A DNA stretch of 64,000 nucleotides, from positions 3,891,501-3,955,500 of the forward strand of contig NZ_OY782755.1 in assembly GCF_963678165.1 (NCBI RefSeq), written 5' to 3'. The translations under genes and the position numbers were made by a program. Below are positions 9,108 through 19,225 of this stretch, piece after piece; within the stretch, counting starts at the first letter, position 1; every line of letters begins with the position of its first letter. Origin of the DNA: an uncultured Acetobacteroides sp. Lineage in GTDB: Bacteria > Bacteroidota > Bacteroidia > Bacteroidales > ZOR0009. The notes under the pieces were generated by a model, which saw nothing but the letters and a program-made list of their open reading frames with translations, had not been told where the DNA came from and made no database searches.

Positions 9108-11540
9108 CTAGCGCCCGCCGAGGCTCCCCTCGAAGGGGATAATCAGCTTAAAGCCGAAGCTGCGGCCCATATTGTAGATGCCCGAGCGCCCAGTAACGGG
9201 GTTCTCGGGGGCGTACTTCAGGCGGCTGAGGTGGCTCTGGTAGGCCCTGTCGGCAAGGTTGGTGGCCGAGAGGACGATGGTGCACACGGTTCGGCCCCGC
9301 ACCACCCAGTCGGTGCCCACGCCCGCGTTCAGCAGCACGTATCCCGGGGTGGCCGTCTCGGTGCCGTAGGCCGAGTACACCTCGCCCTGGCGGAAGTAGG
9401 TCTCCACGTCGAAGCGCACGTAGCTGTTGGCCAGGCCGCGCGACAGCCTATGCCCCTCGAGCTTTACGCCCGACATCAGCTTGGCCGGCGGGGTAAAGGG
9501 CAGGTGGCTGGCCGCCGATGGCTGGTGGCGCAGCGTGGCCAGGACGTACGAGAACGAGCTTTCGAGGTGAATCCAGTCGAAGGGATGGGGGTGGATGTCC
9601 AGGCGGGCCTCGCCGCCGGTAAGGTGGGCATCGCCCTGGTCGAACCTAAAGGCATCCACGCCGCCGATGGTGGAGTCGGCCCCAGCGCTGCTGCTGAGCT
9701 TGTGCAGGTAGATGTAGCGGCTGATCCAGCTGCTGAAGAGGCTAACCTCGGCCGAGATGTGCTCGGAGCTGTACCCGGCGCCCAGGTCGGCCTGCAGGCT
9801 ATGCTCGGGGCTCAGGTTGGGGTCGCCCAGCTCGTAGCGGAGGGTACCCTCGTGCACGCCGTTCGAGCCCAGCTCGGCGATGTTGGGGGCGCGGTACCCC
9901 CGCGAGACGTTCGCCTTCAGGAAGGCGTACCGCGAGAGCTGCCAGGTGGCCCCCACGCTCCCCGAGATGCCCGAGAAGGCGGAGCTAAAGCGCCCGAATC
10001 GGACGCTGCCATCGGGCATGGGCTGCGGCGTAGCCTCGCCGCTGGCGTCGAGGTACAGGCTGCGCGAGTTGATGCTGCGGCGGTCGAAGCGCAGGCCACC
10101 CGTCAGGTCAACCCCTCCGAGGTTCTTACGGATGATGCCGAAGACACCCGCATCGAAGAGGTTGTACTCGGGCACCAGCACCTCCTCGCCCAGGTTACGC
10201 GACGTTTGCCCCATGCCGTTGACGCCCACCGAGCACGAGGCCCCCCAGCGCTCGGGCAGCTGGTACTGGAGGTCGTAGCTAACGGTGTTGAGCTTAAAGT
10301 AGAGCTCGGGCGTACTGGGGGCCAGCACATCGGCCAGCTCCTTGCGCTGGTTCTGCTGGAAGCCGACGATGGCCCTCAGTCCACCCTCGCCCACCCGCAC
10401 GTAGGCGTTGAGCACCGCCCGGTAGTGGCCAATCTGCTGCGATGGGGTAGCCGGCTGGTAGCTGCGGCCGTCGGCATCGGTGGCCAGCACCTCCTCGGCC
10501 ACACCTCCGCGATTCACCTGCCGTACGAAGCGCCCGGTGGCCGCATCGCGCTCGCCCTCCACAATGCCGGGCTCCAGCTCGTAGCGGCCAAGGGTAAGGT
10601 TGGCGAAGCCCCAATCGCGCTTAAGCCCCAGCAGAAGGGAGGCGTTGTTCTCCCTAAAGCCCGAGTTGAAGACGTAGCCGTCGTAGCGGTTCCGGTAGCT
10701 GTGCGCCAGCTTGCCGCTCAGGCGGGCATCCCACACCAGGCTCCCGGCGTTACCCGCCGCGTTGGCCGACAGGCCTGCTAGCCCGTTGTTGGTCTGGTAC
10801 TCGCTAAGGATGCTGCCGCGGATGGCCCCATTGGTGGGCAGCGGTGGCGATATCAGGTTGATAACGCCCGCCAGAGCGTCGGAGCCGTAGGCCAGGCTGG
10901 CCGGCCCCTTCAGGATCTCCACGCGCTCCACGCCGTAGGCATCCACCTCTACGCCGTGCTCGTCGCCCCACTGCTGGCCCTCCTGCCGAACGCCGTCGGA
11001 TACCACCAGCACGCGGTTGTAGCCCAACCCACGAATGACGGGCTTGGAGATGCCCGCCCCCGTGGTAATCTGCGCGACGCCGGGCTGCGCCGCCAGCGCA
11101 TCGATGATGTTGGACGATGCCGCCTCCACCAGCAGCTGCCGGGGCACCACCGATATGGGCGCGGGGCTGCGCTTCTGCTCGATGGCCTTAGCGTTGCCCG
11201 TAACCACCACCTCGTTAATCTCGGTAGCAGCAGGCTCCAGGGCCAGCACCACCACCGAGTCGGTACCCACGCCCACCTCGCGAATCAGATTTCGGAAGCC
11301 CACGAAGGAGGCCTGCAGCATCACCCGCCGCGCCGGGATGCGCCGCAGGGTAAACGCCCCATCGGCGTTGGTGGTGGTGCCCACCTTTAAATCGGGAAGA
11401 TAGACGGAAACACCCGCCATTGGCTGCCGCGACGCTTGGTCCACGATTCTGCCCGAAAGCGCCCCCTGCCCAAACAGCAGCGGCGCACTCGCCATCAGCA
11501 AAACCGCAGCAGCAAAAAGTTGTCTAACTATACTTTTCAT
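9108..11540 (-). CDS. TonB-dependent outer-membrane receptor, metal/siderophore-type
   Basis: An outer-membrane active transporter energised by TonB (810 aa). It has a signal peptide (MKSIVRQLFAAAVLLMASAPLLFGQ, split at FGQ), then a carboxypeptidase-regulatory-like domain (about 25-105), a plug domain (SPAPISVVPRQLL; GVERVEILKGPASLAYGSDA) and a 22-strand barrel ending in an aromatic strand (SFGFKLIIPF). I use the ATG at 11540 because the signal peptide begins there; a 91-codon upstream extension overlaps the next gene's leader. The HGVEVDAYGVERVE segment resembles zinc or other metal receptors, and the preceding gene is His-rich, so metal uptake is a reasonable guess. Codons are strongly GC-rich compared with the mannan locus. 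Confidence 0.9.
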   Translation of the reverse strand: MKSIVRQLFAAAVLLMASAPLLFGQGALSGRIVDQASRQPMAGVSVYLPDLKVGTTTNADGAFTLRRIPARRVMLQASFVGFRNLIREVGVGTDSVVVLALEPAATEINEVVVTGNAKAIEQKRSPAPISVVPRQLLVEAASSNIIDALAAQPGVAQITTGAGISKPVIRGLGYNRVLVVSDGVRQEGQQWGDEHGVEVDAYGVERVEILKGPASLAYGSDALAGVINLISPPLPTNGAIRGSILSEYQTNNGLAGLSANAAGNAGSLVWDARLSGKLAHSYRNRYDGYVFNSGFRENNASLLLGLKRDWGFANLTLGRYELEPGIVEGERDAATGRFVRQVNRGGVAEEVLATDADGRSYQPATPSQQIGHYRAVLNAYVRVGEGGLRAIVGFQQNQRKELADVLAPSTPELYFKLNTVSYDLQYQLPERWGASCSVGVNGMGQTSRNLGEEVLVPEYNLFDAGVFGIIRKNLGGVDLTGGLRFDRRSINSRSLYLDASGEATPQPMPDGSVRFGRFSSAFSGISGSVGATWQLSRYAFLKANVSRGYRAPNIAELGSNGVHEGTLRYELGDPNLSPEHSLQADLGAGYSSEHISAEVSLFSSWISRYIYLHKLSSSAGADSTIGGVDAFRFDQGDAHLTGGEARLDIHPHPFDWIHLESSFSYVLATLRHQPSAASHLPFTPPAKLMSGVKLEGHRLSRGLANSYVRFDVETYFRQGEVYSAYGTETATPGYVLLNAGVGTDWVVRGRTVCTIVLSATNLADRAYQSHLSRLKYAPENPVTGRSGIYNMGRSFGFKLIIPFEGSLGGR

Positions 11541-11631
11541 GCTAGGATTTAGTCTTTTTGATGAGAAATAAAAGGGCACAGCAGGCGCATTCCCCGCTAG
11601 GGAAAGCCCACGTACCGAACAAAAAAGAATG

Positions 11632-11949
11632 CTAAACCCCAGCAGGCGGAGCCCGAAGGAGGAAGAGAACAATGGGAGCCACAAACGGAAGACAGACATC
11701 AAAAGTCTCCCGCCTAAAGGCAATCGGAGTAAGATTGAAGTGGTGCGAAAGGTCGTCGACCACAAACGTAAGGTAGTCGAACTGGCATATCTCGCAGGCA
11801 TGCTGCGGCCCATGCACGCTCACCACAGATAGATCGACATCCTGATGCTCGATATGGTGGTGGTGAAACACCTTCAGCGCAAAGGGGAATAGGAATACGA
11901 GCAGCAGCAATGCGGCTATCCGTGCTCTTATGTCCCTACTCTGCTTCAT
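11632..11949 (-). CDS. Small His-rich membrane protein preceding the TonB receptor
   Basis: 105 aa. One N-terminal hydrophobic helix (about residues 12-27) is followed by HHHHIEHQD, then HGPQHACEICQFDY, and a C-terminal hydrophobic stretch. The H-x(n)-C-x-x-C arrangement suggests metal binding, and similar small proteins often precede metal-type TonB receptors in Bacteroidetes. It lies 91 bases upstream of the receptor start and is probably in the same transcript. On the minus strand TAGCTTTG (11958-11965) fits the -7 motif only nine bases before the ATG, so the message could be nearly leaderless. No exact function is known to me. Confidence 0.65.
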   Translation of the reverse strand: MKQSRDIRARIAALLLLVFLFPFALKVFHHHHIEHQDVDLSVVSVHGPQHACEICQFDYLTFVVDDLSHHFNLTPIAFRRETFDVCLPFVAPIVLFLLRAPPAGV

Positions 11950-12169
11950 TTATCCCACAAAGCTAGCCGCAGGATGCGAAAAAGGTTCCCATTATCCGTT
12001 AATAAACCTAATGGGAAGAAAATAGCTACATTTTTACGCCAATATGCGCACTTTACGTTTTGAATTCTCGGAGGATTTCCTACTTTAGGCGCCTGTAACC
12101 GCTAACGATAAGCTTATACCTTAGACAATTCTAAGCCCCTCGTGGCGTTAGAACTAATACAGATTCATT

Positions 12170-12706
12170 ATGGAATTCAGTTCGGATATCCTAACCCTCC
12201 CCGGCTACGGAAGCTCGGGAGCAAACCACTGGCAGACACTTTGGGAAAAAGAGCACGGTTTCAAGCGCATTGAGCAGCACGATTGGGCCACCCCCGCCTG
12301 CGACGACTGGGTGGAGGCCATCGAAAAAGAGATTGGCACGCGCGATGCCGACAACGTAATTGTAGTAGCCCACAGCTTGGCCTGCATCGCCATGGCCTTT
12401 TGGGTGGAGCGCTACAACCGCTACATCAAGGGGGCGCTGCTGGTTGCCCCCTGCGACACCGAAGCCCCTACCGCCCCTACGGGCATCGTCGGCTTCGACC
12501 CCATCCCCGAGGTGGAGTTCCCCTTTCCCACCATTCTCATAACCAGCCTAAACGACCACTACACCACCTACGAGCGTGCCGAGGCCTTTGCCGGGTGCTG
12601 GGGTAGCGAGCTGGTAACCCTTGGTAACGCCGGCCACATCAACCCCGCTTCGGGCTACGGCAGGTGGCACTGGGGGATCGAGCTGCTAAAACGGCTCGAC
12701 GAATAA
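12170..12706 (+). CDS. RBBP9/YdeN-family serine alpha/beta-hydrolase
   Basis: A cytoplasmic hydrolase of unknown substrate (178 aa). The Ser nucleophile elbow is VVAHSLAC, the Asp is in LNDHYT and the His in GNAGHIN, giving a complete triad in the order expected for the family. The N-terminal LPGYGSSGANHWQ is also characteristic (oxyanion-hole region). A small hairpin CTTAGA-CAAT-TCTAAG lies at 12120-12135 in the leader. It precedes the CE2-like gene by 58 bases in the same direction. Confidence 0.85.
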   Translation: MEFSSDILTLPGYGSSGANHWQTLWEKEHGFKRIEQHDWATPACDDWVEAIEKEIGTRDADNVIVVAHSLACIAMAFWVERYNRYIKGALLVAPCDTEAPTAPTGIVGFDPIPEVEFPFPTILITSLNDHYTTYERAEAFAGCWGSELVTLGNAGHINPASGYGRWHWGIELLKRLDE

Positions 12707-12764
12707 GCGCCTTCCCGACATTACCCTACATTCGAAAGCACTAATACCATAATAATACACATCA

Positions 12765-13940
12765 ATGCTTCAGAAAACACTTCTAGCGCTAGGCATGCTA
12801 TCTATGCCGATGCTTAGCGCCTATGCCCAGCAGGTCGTTCGGCCCAGCAGCCCCAGCATCAAGGCTCAAGGCCGTGTCGACACCACCAACCCCGAACGGT
12901 ACCGATTCGACTATCCCGGCGTTCGGTTCACCATGCAGTTTTCGGGTAGCAGCAGCATTGCCGCCAAGCTAAAGGGTAGCGCGCAAACCTACTTCGAGGC
13001 CTTTGTCGATGGCAAGCCCGCGCTCGACCCCTCGGGCCGTCAGGCTATCTACCGCTCCTTTGGTGATACCACCATCGTAATCGCCAGCAAGCTCGCCAAG
13101 AATCAGCCCCACGAGGTAATACTCTTTAAGCGCACCGAGAATCTCGACAACACGCCTGCCGAGTTCATGGGCTTCGTTGTTGACGATAAGGCCTCGTGCA
13201 GCCCCGCACACTACAAGGCTCGAAGGATAGAGTTTCTGGGCAACTCCATCACCTGCGCCTTTGGCACCGAGTCGAAGGATATCCACTCGACATTTACAGC
13301 CGAAACCGAGAACAACTACCTGAGCTACGCCAACGTGCTCTCCCGCGCCTTCGATGCCGACGCTAACATCGTTGCCCACTCGGGCCGAGGCGTTGTTCGC
13401 AACTACGGAGATAAGAGCATGGTATCGACCAAGGAGGCTACCGTACCCAAGCTCTTCGGCCGCGTGCTCGACTCCGACTCCACCTCCCGCTGGGACTTTA
13501 AGCGCTACCAACCCGATGCCGTAGTGGTAAACCTTGGCACCAACGACTACTCCACCTGGCCACAGCCCCTCAAGTCGCTCTTCATCGATGGCTACCTAAA
13601 GCTCATCGCCAAGATCAGAGCCGCCTACGGCAGCCAAACGCAGATCTTCTGCATCGTTGGCCCCATGATAGACGAGCCCTGCTACAGCTACGTTAAGGAG
13701 ATGGTGGAGATGCAGCGAAATACCAACAACGACTCGCACATCCACTTTATTGGGATACCCAAGTCGATACTCGCGTTGGATAAAGACTACGGCGCATCGG
13801 GCCACCCCGGTGGCGATGGCCAAAAGAAGATGGCCCAGATCGTGGCGCCTGTAATCAGCACCGTTATGGGCTGGAGCTACAGCCGCACCGAGATGGACGA
13901 CATCAAGGGCGGACAAGGATTCTACTCTAGGGAAAAGTAA
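12765..13940 (+). CDS. CE2-like SGNH acetylesterase, copy 1
   Basis: A predicted secreted esterase removing acetyl groups from mannan or xylan (391 aa). A signal peptide ends near AYAQ. A beta-sandwich N-terminal domain (about 30-145) is followed by the SGNH domain with the Ser block FLGNSITCAFGTES (about 160), the Asn/Gly block VNLGTNDYS and the terminal Asp-x-x-His-like region GASGHPGGDGQ. The same domain pair and motifs occur in the protein at 34771-35877, so these are paralogues flanking the mannan locus. It converges on the epimerase gene across a strong terminator. Confidence 0.85.
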   Translation: MLQKTLLALGMLSMPMLSAYAQQVVRPSSPSIKAQGRVDTTNPERYRFDYPGVRFTMQFSGSSSIAAKLKGSAQTYFEAFVDGKPALDPSGRQAIYRSFGDTTIVIASKLAKNQPHEVILFKRTENLDNTPAEFMGFVVDDKASCSPAHYKARRIEFLGNSITCAFGTESKDIHSTFTAETENNYLSYANVLSRAFDADANIVAHSGRGVVRNYGDKSMVSTKEATVPKLFGRVLDSDSTSRWDFKRYQPDAVVVNLGTNDYSTWPQPLKSLFIDGYLKLIAKIRAAYGSQTQIFCIVGPMIDEPCYSYVKEMVEMQRNTNNDSHIHFIGIPKSILALDKDYGASGHPGGDGQKKMAQIVAPVISTVMGWSYSRTEMDDIKGGQGFYSREK

Positions 13941-13961
13941 AACCATCTATACCGAACATAA

Positions 13962-13995
13962 AGAAGGGCTGTTGCAGCAAAGCAACAGCCCTTCT
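13962..13995. terminator. Intrinsic terminator, 14-bp perfect stem
   Basis: AGAAGGGCTGTTGC (13962-13975) and GCAACAGCCCTTCT (13982-13995) pair perfectly with a 6-nt loop, followed by CTTTT on the plus strand. It serves the convergent CE2-like and epimerase genes. Confidence 0.85.
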
Positions 13996-14037
13996 CTTTT
14001 GTCTGATGTATATAAAACTAATGATTCATGAAGTCCA

Positions 14038-15249
14038 CTACCTAGCTGTTGGGCTGGCGAGGTGGGCAATACGTTCAGCCAGTTCCAGGCACATCCTACC
14101 GTTGTGGTAGGGACACTTCCAAAGTCCGGCTCTATCGTCGGTGGTATTCTTGCTACCATCAGCGGCAACGCTCCAGTACCACTCGCCACCATCGGCAATC
14201 AGGTTTTTTTTGATGAACTCCCAGCAGCCTACGGCCCGCTGAAGCCCCAGCTCCGAACCAAAATGCTCGAATAGGCTAAAGAAGCCAACAACCGTCTCCG
14301 CCTGAACCCACCAATGCCTATCGGTATCGGTATGGTTGGCATCTAGGTTGGTTTCGTAAATCATGCTGCCATCGGATTGAAGCCCTTGGGTAGATGCTTC
14401 GGCGATGCGCTTAACCAGCGGAGAGATGCTTTCGACCAGCGCCTCATCGCCAAGCACCAATGCCGCCTCGTGAATCAACCACGAACCCTCTATGTCGTGC
14501 CCGTACGATACGAAGTTGCCCTTCTTATTCCAGTACTCGTCGAAGAATAGGTCGAAATGCGCCGTCTCGGAGTTGGTAATCTGCGTAGCAAAAATGCTGA
14601 TAAGGTTTCGCAGCTGCTGCTCCAGCTGCTCATCCTTCCATACCCTATACAGGTTCGCGTAGGGCTCAAGGATGTGCAAATGGGTATTCATCGTCTTCTT
14701 CTCATTTGCATCCTTTGCGCTCAGGCGCATGTCCTCAATCTCGTGCCAGTCGGCAGTAAACGCCTCGAAGTAGCCGTTCAACTCCTTGTCGAAGGCATAC
14801 TTTTCGATGATGTAGAAAAGTTCCTTAGCCTTATCCAACGCCCTCTGGCTGCCGGTTGCCCTAGCATACTCACTTAAACCATATATAACGAATCCCTGTG
14901 CGTAGATCTGCTTTTTGGTATCCTTCGGATTGCCATTACAGTCTACCGTCCAGTAAACACCACCATTCTCCTTATCCCAGAACTTATCGAGGATGTAGTC
15001 CATGGCGCGTGTTGCCGCATCAAGGTATTCGGGTCTCCCCAACACCCGATAGGCTGCCGAAAAGGTCCAGAGCATACGAGCATTAAGCACAGCACCCTTG
15101 TCGGCTTCGGGATGTAGCACCCCGTTGCCGTCAATACGTCCGTAAAAGCCACCTCGCTTATCGTCAACGGCGTTAAGCCAAAACGAAAGGATATTTTGGC
15201 TTAGCTCATTTACCATTTCATCGCGAAGAACTAATAAATCCTTATGCAT
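14038..15249 (-). CDS. Cellobiose/mannobiose 2-epimerase (AGE family)
   Basis: Converts the reducing-end mannose of beta-1,4-mannobiose to glucose (Man-Glc), or cellobiose to Glc-Man, in the cytoplasm. The (alpha/alpha)6 barrel has the diagnostic RHWWVQAETVVGFF and the C-terminal WKCPYHNGRM with its catalytic-site His. Length from the ATG at 15249 (MHKDLLVLRDEMV) is 403 residues, as expected; 17 more in-frame codons upstream are unlikely. The start overlaps the 3' end of the transporter gene by 8 bases, indicating translational coupling. The adjacent GH130 gene would consume the product. Confidence 0.93.
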   Translation of the reverse strand: MHKDLLVLRDEMVNELSQNILSFWLNAVDDKRGGFYGRIDGNGVLHPEADKGAVLNARMLWTFSAAYRVLGRPEYLDAATRAMDYILDKFWDKENGGVYWTVDCNGNPKDTKKQIYAQGFVIYGLSEYARATGSQRALDKAKELFYIIEKYAFDKELNGYFEAFTADWHEIEDMRLSAKDANEKKTMNTHLHILEPYANLYRVWKDEQLEQQLRNLISIFATQITNSETAHFDLFFDEYWNKKGNFVSYGHDIEGSWLIHEAALVLGDEALVESISPLVKRIAEASTQGLQSDGSMIYETNLDANHTDTDRHWWVQAETVVGFFSLFEHFGSELGLQRAVGCWEFIKKNLIADGGEWYWSVAADGSKNTTDDRAGLWKCPYHNGRMCLELAERIAHLASPTAR

Positions 15250-16660
15250 GAACTTTGCTTGATGATTGTTTGCTCCTAATTTCTCCCAATCCCTTTTCAA
15301 CCTCTTCCATTCTCGACTCTGTTAGCGGATAGAAGAAGATGAAGATAACCGAAAGCGCAGTTCCAACAGCAGGAAGGAAGCTTAGCATCATGCGAATGCC
15401 ATTCTGTACATCGGCATTTTGAACCACATTGGCCTTAAACCCATAGTATCCCAGCAACCAGCCGGTTAATGCGCCACCAACAGTCCATCCCAGCTTCTGC
15501 GACATCGACGACGACGAGAAGATAAGCCCCGTAGCCCTGCGACCAGTCTTCAACTCGGAGTAATCGGTAATGTCTGCATACATCGACCAAAGCAATGGGA
15601 AGATGCTTCCGGCACACATGCTGATGAGGAATTGAAGCCCAAGAATTGCCCCAATGCTATTCTTACCTATAAAGTAGAAGCCAATGCTTAGCGCCGTTGC
15701 AATAACCATTGCAAACATGTAGGTATTCTTCTTTCCAATTCGGTTAGATATTGGGGTTACCAAAACAATCCCCACAATATTGGCAATCTGCCCCAACACC
15801 AAGTAAAGCGTGGTTAGCGACAGGGATGCATCTACAAAGCCAAGCTTAAACACGCCAATATCGTCTACGTAGTACTTAAAGTAGTAAACTGCCGCACCAT
15901 CGCGAATAGAGTTGAAGATAAGCGCAGCAACACCAGCACCTAGCAATATCCACCAAGGACGGTTGCGGAACAAGTCCTTAACATCGTCGCCCAACGCGTT
16001 GTTCTCCTCCTTTATTGGCTTAACACGCTCCTTAGTCCAGAAGAATGTACCCATAAAGAACACTACCGCAATTACGGCAAACACGCCAATAGCAGCCTGC
16101 CAGCCAAATGCAAGGTTAACGCCTTCCTTTGTACGGCTAAATATCTCCACTAATGGCTCTATAAGCAAAAGGGAAATGATGCTACCACCAAATGCGAATA
16201 TCATACGGTACGACGAAAGCTCCGTCCTAGTCTTTGGATCGGACGACATAACCCCTAGTAACGATGCGTATGGCACATTAATAAGCGAGTAAATCATCAT
16301 CATCAAGGTGTAGGTGATGTATGCATATACAATCTTACCACCTTCGCCAAAGCCGGGCACGGTAAACGTTAGCACGCCAATTATTCCAAATGGAACGGCA
16401 ACCCACAAAATATAAGGACGGAATTTCCCCCAACGCGACTCGGTTCTATCCCCCATCACTCCTACAATAGGATCGATAAGCGAATCCCAAATACGTGTCA
16501 CCAAAAACATGGTTCCAACAATAGCCGCTGGAATCCCAAAAATATCGGTATAGAAGAAAAGTAGGTACATGCTAAACAGCTTCCAAAACATCGACGAAGC
16601 AGCATCACCTAATCCGTATCCAACCTTTTCCCTAAATTTTACTACAGCACTCTTATTCAT
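15242..16660 (-). CDS. GPH-family sugar:cation symporter (MFS), probable mannobiose importer
   Basis: A 12-helix inner-membrane protein (472 aa). The family signature D-x-x-x-S-M-F-W appears in GYGLGDAASSMFWKLF at the N-terminus. The MFS-type loop GDRTESRWGKFRPYI (about 68-82) carries the conserved Asp and basic residues of Na+/melibiose-type symporters. It sits between the GH130 and epimerase genes, so it most likely brings mannobiose or manno-oligosaccharides from periplasm to cytoplasm. The substrate is inferred from context. Confidence 0.9.
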   Translation of the reverse strand: MNKSAVVKFREKVGYGLGDAASSMFWKLFSMYLLFFYTDIFGIPAAIVGTMFLVTRIWDSLIDPIVGVMGDRTESRWGKFRPYILWVAVPFGIIGVLTFTVPGFGEGGKIVYAYITYTLMMMIYSLINVPYASLLGVMSSDPKTRTELSSYRMIFAFGGSIISLLLIEPLVEIFSRTKEGVNLAFGWQAAIGVFAVIAVVFFMGTFFWTKERVKPIKEENNALGDDVKDLFRNRPWWILLGAGVAALIFNSIRDGAAVYYFKYYVDDIGVFKLGFVDASLSLTTLYLVLGQIANIVGIVLVTPISNRIGKKNTYMFAMVIATALSIGFYFIGKNSIGAILGLQFLISMCAGSIFPLLWSMYADITDYSELKTGRRATGLIFSSSSMSQKLGWTVGGALTGWLLGYYGFKANVVQNADVQNGIRMMLSFLPAVGTALSVIFIFFYPLTESRMEEVEKGLGEIRSKQSSSKVHA

Positions 16661-16703
16661 TATTCCGAGTTATTGTAACGGGTTAAGCAGGGTGTTTCCC
16701 TGC

Positions 16704-17903
16704 CTACTTTTTATTTTTCAAATAGTCCAAATTACGACCAATAAGCTCCTTTAGCGCCTCTACCGAAGCGGCAGAACGAAGGCCATCAGCTGGCGTATTC
16801 ATGCAGTAGTCTACCAGCTTATCAACGGTAGATGTCGCCACATGCATACGTGTATCGCTCGATGCGTAGTAAATAAATACCTTACCATCCTCATCAGCAA
16901 TCCATCCATTGGTGAATAGCACGTTAGAAACATCACCTATACGCTCCTCTCCTTCTGGTGCCATAAAGTGCCCAGCAGGTGTTGCAATTAACTTGGTAGG
17001 ATCTTCCAATGAGGTCATGAACATATAAATCACATAGCGCAAACCAGCAGCACAACCACGAACACCGTGAGCTAAGTGTAGCCATCCCTTATCCGTCTTT
17101 ATAGGATGAGGACCTTGCCCATTCTTAACCTCCTTTATGGTGTGGTAGTAGCGTTGATCGATAATCGTTTCACCGATTACCTCTGCATTGGTAATATCAT
17201 CAATAAGAGCCCATCCAATACCGCCACCGCTACCAGCATCAATAAAGCCATCCTGAGGGCGAGTGTACAATGCATACTTTCCATTAACAAATTCGGGATG
17301 CAGCACAACATTTCGCTGCTGCGACTTGGACTTCAAATCGGGAAGGCGCTCCCAATTTACCAAATCCTTTGTACGCGCAATGCCAGCTGCAGCTACTGCC
17401 GAAGAAAGATCTCCTGCAGGTGCTTTCGGATCTTTACGCTCCGAACAGAAGATGCCGTACAGCCAGCCATCCTCGTGTGCGGTTAAGCGCATATCGTAAA
17501 CATTCGTGTCTGGCTCATTTGTTTCTGGCTCATTTGTTTCTGGCATGGTAATAGGAAAATCCCAAAATCGAAAGTTATCGATTCCATTTGGGCTTTCGGC
17601 TACCGCAAAAAACGACTTACGATCGGCCCCTTCGGTACGAACAACCAACAAATACTTATCGCCCCACTTTATGGCTCCTGAATTCAGAGTGGCATTAATG
17701 CCGATTCTTTCCAACAAGTTAGGGTTCGTTGCAGGATTAAGATCGTATCTCCAAAAAATAGGCGCATGCTCGTTGGTTAGTATTGGATACTTATAGCGAG
17801 TCCAAACACCGTTAGAAGATGCAACTTCGTTAGGACGCGTTACGAGCGTCTCGTACGTTTCAAACAACTCGGAAACCTTTCCTTCAAATTCACTACTCTT
17901 CAT
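16704..17903 (-). CDS. GH130 4-O-beta-D-mannosyl-D-glucose phosphorylase
   Basis: Phosphorolyses beta-1,4-mannosyl-glucose to mannose 1-phosphate and glucose in the cytoplasm (399 aa, close to the characterised Bacteroides enzyme). The catalytic Asp lies in [18 protein letters not shown], and the phosphate-site Arg/His residues are in RNVVLHPEF and [13 protein letters not shown]. Just before the catalytic Asp the peptide ETNEP is duplicated by an exact 15-bp tandem repeat (17514-17543); other GH130 enzymes, as I recall them, have one copy. It lies 44 bases upstream of the transporter and 24 downstream of GH5, within the mannan operon. Confidence 0.95.
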   Translation of the reverse strand: MKSSEFEGKVSELFETYETLVTRPNEVASSNGVWTRYKYPILTNEHAPIFWRYDLNPATNPNLLERIGINATLNSGAIKWGDKYLLVVRTEGADRKSFFAVAESPNGIDNFRFWDFPITMPETNEPETNEPDTNVYDMRLTAHEDGWLYGIFCSERKDPKAPAGDLSSAVAAAGIARTKDLVNWERLPDLKSKSQQRNVVLHPEFVNGKYALYTRPQDGFIDAGSGGGIGWALIDDITNAEVIGETIIDQRYYHTIKEVKNGQGPHPIKTDKGWLHLAHGVRGCAAGLRYVIYMFMTSLEDPTKLIATPAGHFMAPEGEERIGDVSNVLFTNGWIADEDGKVFIYYASSDTRMHVATSTVDKLVDYCMNTPADGLRSAASVEALKELIGRNLDYLKNKK

Positions 17904-17926
17904 TCCTTTAAAACTAATTCGGTTGT

Positions 17927-19219
17927 TTACTTCTTTAACTCTTTAATTCGTCTCTCAACAAGGTTTACTGTCGAGTCGGTATTGAAAACGGAGTTTAGCC
18001 CCTGCTCCTCTTGAGCAGGATCTCCCATATATTCGTCTCCCTTAGCCCAGTTCTTGTGCCCCTCGGTAGCACGGGCAAATCCGCCCCATGCCCAAAAGTT
18101 ACAACCTGCAAGAGCACCTCCCTTTTGCGCACTCGCCACCACAATCGAAAAAACAGTATCGTAGTATCTATCGCGCAAGGTTGTTGTAGAAGACAGACTG
18201 TAGCTATGCCCATCCCTTGGAAGCCCAAACTCCGACATCACAATCGGTTTACCAAGTTTTTCGGCTATGGCGATATGCTTTGCCATATATTCTTTTGTAA
18301 GATCAATCCCCTTGTCCACCGTACCTGCAATGTCTTTAGGGTTAATCCAGCTCCAGTTCTTAGGCCAAACATGAAACGTTAGGTAATCGACATTCTTATC
18401 GGTATGAATGCGTTCGTACATTCCTATATCTTCCTCAGCCCCCTTCTCACCTTCCGATCCTGTTGATACAAGATGGTTATGGTCTAGCGACTTGATCAGG
18501 GAAGCTGTCTCGCTTATCCATTTCTCGTAGGCAGGCTTCTGCTTATCGGCGAATGCGCGAGGTTCGTTTGCAATCTGCCACGACATTATTGCAGGATCAT
18601 CTACATACTTTTTGCCCGTATATCGGTTTGTGCGGGCAATTATAAATTTGATATGATCGCGAAGCTGCTGCTTGCAAGGTTCGCATTCGTGAAATTTATT
18701 AACCATTGCCTTAAAGGGCTCCCAGCCTATATAGTTGAGAATAGGGAAATCTCCATATCCATTCCACGCAAGGTATTGCCCAAAGCCTCCCGACCACTCC
18801 CAGCTATTGGTAAGGTAAAGTACAGCCACCATCTTTCGCTTGTTAAGCTCCTTCATTAGGTAGTCGAGCCCATCAAGAATAGTATCGTTGTACACCCCAG
18901 GGGCTGTTTGCAACGTTGGCTCAACCTTCGTAGGCACTCCGTTAGGGCCATCGGCACCAACCAGAATCCGAAGGTTGCTTATCCCTTTTTTAGATAGAAA
19001 GTCAAGCTCCTTCTTCAGCCGCTTTCTATCACCACCCTCGCCCTTCGAACCCAATATTGCCCCATACCAAAAGTTGGTTCCAATAAAGTAGTATGGCTTA
19101 CCATTACGCTCGAAGTGGGTAGACGAAACCTTGATAAAATCAGAGGATTGTCCCAAAGCGATTCCCGATATAAAAAGGAAAAAAGGAAGCAATAAAAAAC
19201 TTTTTCTTATTCTACTCAT
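17927..19219 (-). CDS. GH5 endo-beta-1,4-mannanase (GH5_7-like)
   Basis: Cleaves internal beta-1,4-mannosidic bonds (430 aa). A signal peptide ends near IALGQ. The TIM barrel has the acid/base Glu in [11 protein letters not shown] (about 218) and the nucleophile Glu in [13 protein letters not shown] (about 330), and [10 protein letters not shown] and [13 protein letters not shown] are characteristic of subfamily 7 mannanases. The leader lacks a clear lipobox Cys, so it is probably periplasmic. It starts 6 bases after the GH26 stop. Confidence 0.92.
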   Translation of the reverse strand: MSRIRKSFLLLPFFLFISGIALGQSSDFIKVSSTHFERNGKPYYFIGTNFWYGAILGSKGEGGDRKRLKKELDFLSKKGISNLRILVGADGPNGVPTKVEPTLQTAPGVYNDTILDGLDYLMKELNKRKMVAVLYLTNSWEWSGGFGQYLAWNGYGDFPILNYIGWEPFKAMVNKFHECEPCKQQLRDHIKFIIARTNRYTGKKYVDDPAIMSWQIANEPRAFADKQKPAYEKWISETASLIKSLDHNHLVSTGSEGEKGAEEDIGMYERIHTDKNVDYLTFHVWPKNWSWINPKDIAGTVDKGIDLTKEYMAKHIAIAEKLGKPIVMSEFGLPRDGHSYSLSSTTTLRDRYYDTVFSIVVASAQKGGALAGCNFWAWGGFARATEGHKNWAKGDEYMGDPAQEEQGLNSVFNTDSTVNLVERRIKELKK

Positions 19220-19225
19220 CTCGGT

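Noticed and set aside
9231..10781. 516-codon frame antisense to the TonB receptor gene
   Set aside because: A by-product of high G+C; the receptor on the other strand has complete domain evidence.
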